Shown here one piece after another: positions 56,980 to 64,000 of a stretch of DNA of 64,000 nucleotides (position 1 is its first letter; each line of letters opens with the position of its first letter). Source of the stretch: Cristatella mucedo (taxonomy: Eukaryota > Bryozoa > Phylactolaemata > Cristatellidae); contig WPIO01000032.1 in the NCBI GenBank assembly GCA_009760855.2, forward strand, positions 4,048,001-4,112,000. Reading direction: 5' to 3'. The position numbers and the translations under genes were made by a program. Under the pieces are notes generated by a model. The model searched no databases, had not been told where the DNA came from, and saw nothing but the letters and a program-made list of their open reading frames with translations.

Positions 56980-58385
56980 CGTACCTTAAGATTTTTCTGA
57001 GCAGCTAGCTTGTTTAACACATGACAAGAATTTTCAAAAATTTGTTGGTCGGGATTCAAGCGACGCCCCTCTACTGAAAGTGTTCAGCTCCATCCTGAAC
57101 AGCAACGATAACGGTAATGTCACTTCCGTGATTCTGTTCGGTCTATCAGCTGCGTTTGACACTCTTGATCTCGATATCCTTCTTGAAGGATTTAGAACAT
57201 CAATCGGTCTGGGAGATAAAGAACTAGCGTGGTTGGGTTCGTAATTATTCTATCGTGTTTAAACCGTATCGTGTGGTGGTCATGTCTTAGGGATACCTTT
57301 AGGGTATTCACACTCTCAAGACTAGTACCTACAGATGCTGCTTTTTACTGTTCAGTATTGCCTCGAGAAATCCATGATTTGAGCGTGTGTTCATAATTCA
57401 CTTAACATCCGAAGCATGCTCTTCATCAAGGTGCTTAATTAATTTTTATTAAGAACGACTTCAAAATTCGCAGCAGTTCATCAAGAGATTTTCCCGGAGC
57501 CCTACTGAAGTTCCGGAGAGCAGGCAGCAACTTTAGAGTTCCCACTCTTAATGCTGCTGTCAGTACGTAGCCTAATCACGCCTACGTAGAAATCCAGCTA
57601 TCCGGTTCAATGTCCACCAATAGAGTTACAGGTTATGGGGACGAGCACAGGGCGACTACAAAGGGTCCTCAGCAATTACCTAACAGTCCCGGTATCAAAT
57701 GTTCCACACGCAATATAGCGGCTTCTATACTAGCGTTCTTGAGCAGCAACCTAGCACTCGCAAGGTTGCTAGCTCACGCCCACATATGAACCATGCCAGT
57801 GACGTCTGAACCTTTCAGCACGGCTAGCGACTCGTTGGTGCCACACCAATGCACGCATGTATGCCAACGTAAGGGAAACACGACAGCAACAAAGAGGGAC
57901 TGTACTTTATGTAGTACAGTAAATCACAACTTTTCATAGCCTAGGAAACTCAATTCTACATCTAGAGAGAGTTACAAGTGTCCAGGATCAGCCATAGCTG
58001 ATGCCACTTAATCTTTATCCTAATGCTTACAATAGGCTCTGGCTGCATATCTCCTGATGAATTTGCACGAAATCTAGGGGTCCGGTTTCCGAAGCGACCT
58101 TTTGTTAGACGACCACGTCAGCTCCACAGTCAAGCCTGCCTACTTTCAGCTACATAACTTTGTTAAAATTTGGACTTGCTTAGACAGGTATGCCAAATCT
58201 TGATTGGTCCGTGCATTTACGACATCCCGTCTCGACTTCTGTAACTTACTACTTTCTGGTCTATCGGCCTATGCAATCAAGCACTTGCAGCTGGTGCAAC
58301 ACTCTGCAGCTAGGCTTTTCTGTCGTGAGCGTCACAGTTGCCACACCACACTACTTCTCATCAACCTGCACTGACTCGCAATCAA
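56980..58385 (+). mobile_element. LINE-A RT part, continued at 59015
   Basis: Plus strand reads SGFKRRPSTES (about 57050), ILFGLSAAFDTLDLDILL (about 57140-57190), NLGVRFPK and LLDDHVSSTVKPAYFQLHN (about 58070-58155), VRxFTTSRLDFCN-like (about 58200-58240) and the block before LHWLPV (about 58370). The motif A catalytic Asp is replaced by Gly. The segment around motif C is rearranged and I could not find YADD. The copy is split at 58385 by an inverted LINE-A insertion. Confidence 0.78.
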
Positions 58386-59014
58386 TAATAATAACAATAA
58401 TAATTCACTTGATAAAGCGCCCTCAGAGAACTTAATCTCTCTCTAGGCGCTTTACATTTGCTGTAAAGTGAAATGCAATTGAATTGTAAGTAAAATCATG
58501 CTTGAAAAACAAACGAAATGAATAATATGGTTAGGGGTGACATGCACAGGGTCAGCATGCAAATGTGGTTAGTGGCAGCATGCACAGTGTCAGCACGCAT
58601 AAGCACATCAAGGACGAATCACAGGGACCCACTAAATGCTGTCCTAAATAGGTGTGTTTTTAGGTTCCTTTTAAATGTGGTCAGGTCAGGGGATGTTCTG
58701 ACGCAGGTCGGGAGGGAGTTCCAAGCTTTGGGAGCATGTGAACTAAATGCACGGTCTCCAAAGGATTTGAGGTTTGTATGAGGTATTTCTAGACCGTTAG
58801 ATTCCGAAAAGCGGGTGGTACTATGCTTGGCCTGATGGGGTAGTATATCTGATAGATAAGCTGGAGCCATAGAATGAAGGGACCTAAAAGTGAGCGACAA
58901 AACCTTGAAGTCAATCCGTTGCTTGACTGGTAGCCAGTGCAGGTCGGCGAGAAGTGGAGTAATGTGGCAACCGCGACGCTCACGACAGACAAGCCTAGCT
59001 GCAGAGTTTTGCAC
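58386..59014 (-). mobile_element. LINE-A 3' end, young inverted insertion inside LINE-A, with target duplication
   Basis: Minus strand: MVQNSAARLVCRERRGCH, LHWLPVKQRIDFKVLSLTF, SHAPKAWNSLPTCVRTS and TTFKRNLKTHLFRTAF are all in one open frame (59017-58619), followed by a 3' UTR and the AGAGATTAAGTTCTCTGAGG core with an (ATT)n-like tail at 58386-58403. CAATCAA lies on both sides (58379-58385 and 59015-59021). This is the best preserved family A copy here and is 5'-truncated, as usual for target-primed reverse transcription. Confidence 0.92.
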
Positions 59015-59545
59015 CAATCAAGCAGTGCATTGACATCAAGGTTCTGTCACTCACTTTTAGGTCACTTCATTCTTTGGCTCCAGCCAACCTATCATATTTA
59101 CTCTTCGACCAGGCTAAGCATCGCACCACCTGATTTTCTTAATCTACTGGATTATGTTGACCTCGTGCAAACCTCGAATCCTTTGGAGACCATGCTTTTA
59201 GTTGGTATGCTACCAAAGCCGGGAACTCACTTCCGACTGGCGTCACGACATCCCCTCACTTGTCGACATTAAAAAAGAAGCTAAAACGCATCTATTTATC
59301 ACAGCATTTAGTGGGTCAATGTGATTCGTCCTCTGCGTTGTGCTGACACTGTGCATCCTGCCATTAATCATACTTGTATGCTGATCTGGTGTACGTGACC
59401 ACTAGCCACGTTATGCTTGTTGTTCATTGAGCATGCTAAAGCTAACCGTTCGATCATGCTTCCTTTACAGCAAATCAGATGTAAATTGCCTAAAAAGAGA
59501 TTGAGTTTTCTGAGGGCGCTATACAAATATGTTATTTTGTTATTA
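59015..59545 (+). mobile_element. LINE-A 3' part, continuation of 56980-58385
   Basis: Directly continues the block interrupted at 58385: AGCAGTGCATTGACATCAAG, TTCACTTTTAGGTCAC-like, the ACCTCGAATCCTTTGGAGAC block, TGCTACCAAAGCCGGGAAC, then the 3' UTR and the tail AGAGATTGAGTTTTCTGAGG with GCGCTATACAAATA and (ATT)n-like end. Confidence 0.88.
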
Positions 59546-59999
59546 TTATTTAGGGTTCAATGGAGTTACAGACAGTGATAAAGACATATATACAACTATC
59601 ACGTAATGCTAGACCGTTCAATGCCGTTCAGCACTGCTCGCTCGAAGGCTACTACACGAGGCTTTAGAAATTAAACAGGATGGACTGCTGGGCGCAAACA
59701 CAAGACAGATATATTGAAATTGTGTAAGAACAATCCAAAAATGTTGATATCGACCATCAACCGTCTTCACTGCTCCCGTGCCTGAAAGTCAAAATTCCAC
59801 CCCAAAGTGGAATTCTCACCGAACTTCTCACCCTCCGTGCTTTGCTTTACCTCACTGTCCAAATTCAAGCCGGTCAGTAGTGGCATTAGATCGGCCACCA
59901 TGTCTCAGCTAGCTTTTGCGTGCGATCTGGGCACTCTCTTCCAAACTAGCCTTTCGCCAGTTGACCACCTAAGCTCTAGGCGTAAAGTCAAATCAGCCT
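59546..59999. other. Unassigned stretch, partly LINE-like
   Basis: An inverted repeat ATTCCAC-n6-GTGGAAT is at about 59795. The last part (about 59830-60000) probably belongs to the next LINE-A copy (GTAGTGGCATTAGATCGGCC and TTCGCCAGTTGACCACCTAA), but frames are broken. Confidence 0.4.
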
Positions 60000-60650
60000 A
60001 CTTTTAACTGCACACCATTCCAAAAACTAGAGCCTTCTTAGATACAGGTACTAGAGCCTAGCTGGTTCATGCTTTTGCTACATCCCACCAAGACGTCTGT
60101 AGCTCACTACACACGCAGGTCTATTTTCCCGTGTACCGAGACGCTTACAGATTTAGAAGGAACTTGTGCAGGAAAGCTTGTCTCCTATGAGCGCCGAAAC
60201 TGCTAGATTACACTATTCCTTGCCGATCTGCACTGGCTTCCTCAAAATTCTATCACTCACTTTTAGGTCTCTTTATTCTCTTGCTCGTCCCTATCCATCC
60301 AAACTACTTTCCAATCAGATCAGGCAATGTACCGCCCGCTCTTCTAAATCAAGTCGCGTCGTTGTGTCTTTAATCAAACTCAAATCCTTCGGATACCGTG
60401 CCTTTAGTTCGCATGCTCCGATTGCCTGGAGCTCACTCCCGGCTGACGTCACGACAACCTCTGATGATCTTATTTAAAAAAAAGCTAAAAACTCACCAGC
60501 CCCTCACAGCTTTTTCTGGGTCCCTATGAATAATTCTCTTTCGTATGGTTAGGATGCTGACACAATGCATGCTCTCACTAAGCAATTGACCGGCTCCTTT
60601 TGGAAACCATGTAAAGTGCTTAGAAATAGATTTAGTTCTCTCGGGGTGGC
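60000..60650 (+). mobile_element. LINE-A 3' part
   Basis: CTAGCTGGTTCATGCTTTTG (LVHAF block), CCGATCTGCACTGGCTTCC (LHWL block), LSLTFRSLYSLA (60250-60290), SFGYRAFSSHAPIAWSSLP (60385-60440), then a short 3' UTR and a tail with AGATTTAGTTCTCTCGGGGT at about 60625. The (ATT)n is absent. Confidence 0.85.
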
Positions 60651-60925
60651 ATAGAAGTGTATACTGTGCAGACCATGCCTTCCGTTTAAATTCTCCAAAG
60701 CCTCGAAACCATTCCCAAATGATGTCACATCCGCTGAATTGACAGCACTTGAAAAGAATCTAAAACTCACTTTTCCCTACTGCATTGGCTGGGTCCACGT
60801 AAGTTTCCAGTTGTGCGTCTGTGCATGCTCAGACTTTGAGTGTAATTAATAACCGATTGAATGCTTTCTTTGCAACATATGCAGTGTCTAGAAGAGATTT
60901 CGTTTCTTAGGTCGCTATATCCTCC
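60651..60925 (+). mobile_element. LINE-A-like 3' end, second in series
   Basis: CCAAAGCCTCGAAACCATTC (a degraded APK.W block), ACTTGAAAAGAATCTAAAAC (FKxxLK block), a GTCCACGTAAGTTTCCAGTT region and the tail AGAGATTTCGTTTCTTAGGT followed by CGCTATATCC. Confidence 0.7.
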
Positions 60926-61280
60926 GCTTAAAGACCGTTGGCGACAGAAGTTTTAGCTCTGCAGGTCCTAGACTGTGGAACTCGCTTCCACAATTCTTAC
61001 ACGACGACAACTAATCTCCTACTGCCGACTATGGCTCATCCTTTTCAGCGGTCCTGAGCTGCTACTTCCATGCTACTCACTACCTCAACTGCTCTCCTGA
61101 CTCTGCTATGCTTCCCACTTTCTCTTTGCTGGGTGAGATGAAGTCTGTTGGCTACCGAATGCATACCGAAAGCCGCTTAGGCTGTGAGTGCCCTATACAA
61201 AACTTTGCTGCGTAACACCCACATGGTCTTTATGACTTTGTGGAGTTACAGACGGATATACATTACATTACATTATGCAA
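60926..61280 (+). mobile_element. LINE-B 3' end, plus orientation
   Basis: CTTAAAGACCGTTGGCGACA, CTAGACTGTGGAACTCGCTT (GPRLWNSLP-like block), GGTCCTGAGCTGCTACTTCC, TTCTCTTTGCTGGG, GTCTGTTGGCTACCGAATGC and GCTTAGGCTGTGAGTGCCCT occur in the same order as the minus-strand copies. It ends with ACATTACATTACATT, which defines the family B tail. Confidence 0.85.
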
Positions 61281-61739
61281 GTATCTTATTTTAAGTGTTA
61301 CACCTGTCCAAGTCGTGTGAAACCAAGTCTAGCGTCCATAGGAGCATAGTTGGATCACAGCAGCGAAATCTGGAATACTTATGTCGGTTAGGAACTATCT
61401 GCTTATTCACCTCTGGGACAGCTTGGTACCTGGATATCTTACTGGTGATCGTTCAAAAAGATCGTTCGTCTAGCGTTTTTTGAAAGCAGAATAGACAAGA
61501 TCAGACAAACTATCCACGAGGTAAAATTCGTTTTTTGACTCTCCATCCTTCGTTCGCTGACCTAATTTCCCTTTTCAATCCCGCCTCTGTCGACCCCATA
61601 AGAGATTCATCGTCAAGCGGAAGAAGAAGAAGAAGACGACCAGCGACTCCAAGACTCAAACTTGCAGTCCTTCGTGCGCTTGTGTGGGCTGAGATTGCGT
61701 GTGTTGTAACTAACCAAAGAACAAACTCTATCCAGAGCT
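61281..61739. other. Unassigned stretch
   Basis: No gene recognised. GAAGAAGAAGAAG lies at about 61620. Confidence 0.4.
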
Positions 61740-61805
61740 TACAAAGTGAGTAGGAAGAGATTTATTTCTCTAAAGGGACTGTGAAGTATTTTTTTTATTG
61801 TTATC
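61740..61805 (+). mobile_element. LINE-A tail fragment
   Basis: AGTAGGAAGAGATTTATTTC TCTAAAGGGACTGTGAAGTA followed by a T-rich, ATT-like end resembles the last 60 bp of family A. Confidence 0.6.
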
Positions 61806-62059
61806 ACAATTATCCTGGCTAGATTGACTGCATTTTTTTCACTCTAACTTGCATAGTGAATATTTCCTCAGCCTCAGTTCTGTCCCTATATCCTTGAAAG
61901 AGACTGTTGGACCACTGGTTAGGAAGAGGTCACTCCACCATAGAAATTGAATAACTTCTATCGAGCTGCACTCCTACGACTCCTTTCAAGGAAATTCTAT
62001 GACCAGTGGCATACGTGCTAAACTCTTAAATTGAGCAATCTAGTCCAGAAAGTGTGTTT

Positions 62060-63150
62060 CAGTCAATAGTCAAAGCTAATCACAACACAAAGTCAGCAGT
62101 ACTACGAATTTTAATGGTCTTGTCTGGAACGCTTATTTTTGTAGAGTTTCTCTGATAGTTCTGTTGAATCTCTCTGAAAGGCCTTCCATAGCTGTTGTCA
62201 TCTCTTGTGGCCATTACTGGCATCACAGTGCAATTGTCAAGGTCCTACCTCAGATTGAGATTTCAGAGCTGAGACGTACAGTGCCAACCTTATCCGGTAT
62301 GTCCTCAAAGCAAGGGATATGTTGCACAGGGATCTGCTCTAGGTCCTTTTGCTTTCCTAGCTTTGACGCTTCCTCATCGAGATGGAATCACCAAGGGCTA
62401 TATAGGCTTCATTTCGATACTGGTGACACACAGCTTTACCTGTACTTGGATCACTCCCTCCCTCTCTGATACAGAGCCTAAGCTGTGCTTTGATCCAACC
62501 GTACCTGTGCTTTGATCCCTTCAGGGTCTCTAAACTTGGGGCAGCTTTAGTTGTCAAAATTCACACTTGGCTTGTATCTAACTTTCCCAAACTGAATGGT
62601 AGTGAAAATAAATTTTTATTTATGAGCGAACATAGTGCCAATCAGAAAAGGGATAGCTTCTTCCTGAGATCGGGATTGGCAAGCATCTCTGCACGGATAT
62701 CCCCAGTAATCTCTGCACGGATTCGTTGTGTCCTGCTCCAAGATAAACTTTCGCCAGGTGACCGTTTCAGCTTCCGAGTCAAGTCTGCCGACTTTCAGCT
62801 GTGTTTACATTCCGTGTGCTTAAATATAGATCCTTCGACCAAGCTGGTCCATGCATTTACTCAACCATTAGGTACGTCCACTCTTTTGCTAAGGCCTACC
62901 AAGCTGAAGAAGTTACTCCTCGGGATTCATATTGCACCCGCTCCTCTGATTCGGCTCATCCAGCTGTGCCTCTGAGCAAGCCCAGAGTCTTTGGAGACCG
63001 TCTCATCAGTCCCTAAGCTTCTGACGCCGCGATTTAACTTGACTTAGAATGTTCAGAAAGCTAAAAGCCTACATGCTCATCGCAGCATTTATCCGGGCCA
63101 TCTGAGTTGTCTTTAATATGTTGATGCGTAGTTATTGTAATTATTATGCT
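62060..63150 (+). mobile_element. LINE-A RT and 3' part, heavily decayed
   Basis: Plus strand: FSDSSVES (about 62150; counterpart of LSAAFD), a decayed QGICCTGICSRSFCF segment (counterpart of QGVPQGSxLGPxLF), FDTGDTQLYLYL (about 62415-62450; counterpart of FYADDTQLYL), NFPKLNGSENKFLFMS (about 62585-62630), KLSPGDRFSFRVKSADFQL (about 62745-62800), LVHAFTQPL (about 62850) and a terminal region to about 63150. Both catalytic motifs are changed. Confidence 0.72.
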
Positions 63151-63554
63151 GGCATTCGTCGACGTTTAAAAAAAACATTGAAGCGCTAGAACTCCGTCAT
63201 GCATGCGGACCTACTTTCATCCATCTACCTGGTGCCACACTGCCCCTGAGATCCCGTACCAGCGGTTTTCAGAAGAGACCGTGATATCTGCGAGGAAGAC
63301 AATTTTAAGTATAGATCCCATTTTCAGATGTGATCTATGGTGATAAACTATGCTTTTACAAGCGGGATTTAGGGGTTTCAACGTCAGAACAAAATGAGAC
63401 CGCAAAAGCTGCGCTCGAAATAGAGCTTGTTTCGGTCGACACGCAAAAGCCGGCGATGCTAAGAGCCTTGCATCGCGGTTAGCGACTTATAGGTGCAGCA
63501 ACAACGCAAGTGGGTTTTCTGGCAGTATCGGAGCACAGCAGCGAGGATGAGCAC
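63151..63554. other. Unassigned stretch
   Basis: No gene or shared repeat recognised. Confidence 0.4.
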
Positions 63555-63670
63555 CAGTACCTTAAGATAAAAAGTCCATATCCATAGCGTAGAATAGTCT
63601 ATTCAACCGCTATTGAGAGTTTCAGGCGTTCTACAGCTGCCAAGAGATGCACCAACTCTCGTATGGCTCA
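63555..63670. repeat. Diverged unit of the 54.5-kb repeat family
   Basis: GTACCTTAAGAT, TAGTCTATTCAACCGCTATTG and GCACCAACTCTCGTATGGCTCAG align in order with units at 54712 and 54930. Confidence 0.55.
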
Positions 63671-63744
63671 GTGACCTATAGCAATGCTAATCTAACCCAA
63701 AAGACCTCAAAATTAATGAGGCATCGAAGTCTCATCAGGTTAAA

Positions 63745-63900
63745 AATAGAAGAGAGCAAAAAATAGCTTCGCCAACGAGGCTGCTCTATACAGCGGCAGA
63801 AGAGCCTATCGACCATCGCCCGGTTTGCAGCAGAAATAAGGAATTGCCTGCTAAAGTACTCGAAGCCATGACCTGCGTCGGGAGTGCCATGCCTAGCTGT
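63745..63900 (-). mobile_element. SINE2 copy, diverged
   Basis: Minus strand: GGTCATGGCTTCGAGTAC (degraded B box), GCAGGCAATTCCTTATTTC, AGGCTCTTCTGCCGCTGTAT and AGAGCAGCCTCGTTGG-like tail. Confidence 0.7.
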
Positions 63901-64000
63901 TGATGCGCAAAATGTAGCTGCGAAACTTGCTGGTTATGTGCAAGTCGCAGGTAACAGGAAGCATCATCAAGCTTTTTTAGAGTCTTCGCTAATCTAGTTG

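Overview
This window looks like intergenic DNA from an invertebrate animal, probably a protostome. It has one convincing host gene, an aminergic G-protein-coupled receptor with no introns in its reading frame. The rest is made of L2/CR1-type LINEs, tRNA-derived SINEs, one LTR retrotransposon, and long (GA)n, (TA)n and other simple repeats. Receptor type and repeat content point away from bacteria, plants and fungi; I cannot fix the phylum from sequence alone.

Layout. 1-6 kb: a 93-bp tandem duplication, then a minus-strand LINE split by a 4.1-kb minus-strand LTR retrotransposon with intact ends (TG...CA, 5-bp duplication GAATC) but a broken gag-pol. 6-14 kb: AT-rich DNA with LINE 3' ends and one SINE. 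14-28 kb: CpG-rich DNA with CT/GA/CAG arrays; the receptor gene lies on the minus strand at 22914-24626. 28-38 kb: SINE and LINE tails, a heptanucleotide minisatellite, (TA)n, CAG/CGG tracts and further GC-rich patches. 38-42 kb: (GA)n arrays, stacked LINE 3' ends and a SINE inside a LINE. 42-46 kb: a GC-rich patch and AT-rich DNA. 46-51 kb: a multi-layer nest, in which a plus-strand LINE (family A) is split by a 3.7-kb minus-strand LINE (family B) that itself carries two SINEs. 51-56 kb: GC-rich DNA, a 165-bp (GA)n, a hairpin-bearing repeat family and a SINE dimer. 57-63 kb: a chain of family A LINE copies, one invaded by an inverted copy with a 7-bp target duplication.

Four repeat families can be defined by comparing copies within the window. 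LINE-A has a 3' end with an AGAGATTnAGTTCTCT-like core and an (ATT)n tail. LINE-B has an (ACATT)n-like tail. SINE1 has a tRNA-like head and ends in the LINE-A tail. SINE2 has a tRNA-like head and a separate conserved tail. All names are local labels. Every LINE reverse transcriptase motif that can be read carries a lesion in a catalytic residue, so the LINEs look dead; the LTR element retains its RT motifs but has frameshifts and appears to lack most of the integrase core.

The most interesting content is the in-window evidence for SINE-LINE tail sharing, the nested insertion history with readable target duplications, the unusual receptor, and the self-complementary repeat family at 54.5-55.1 kb.
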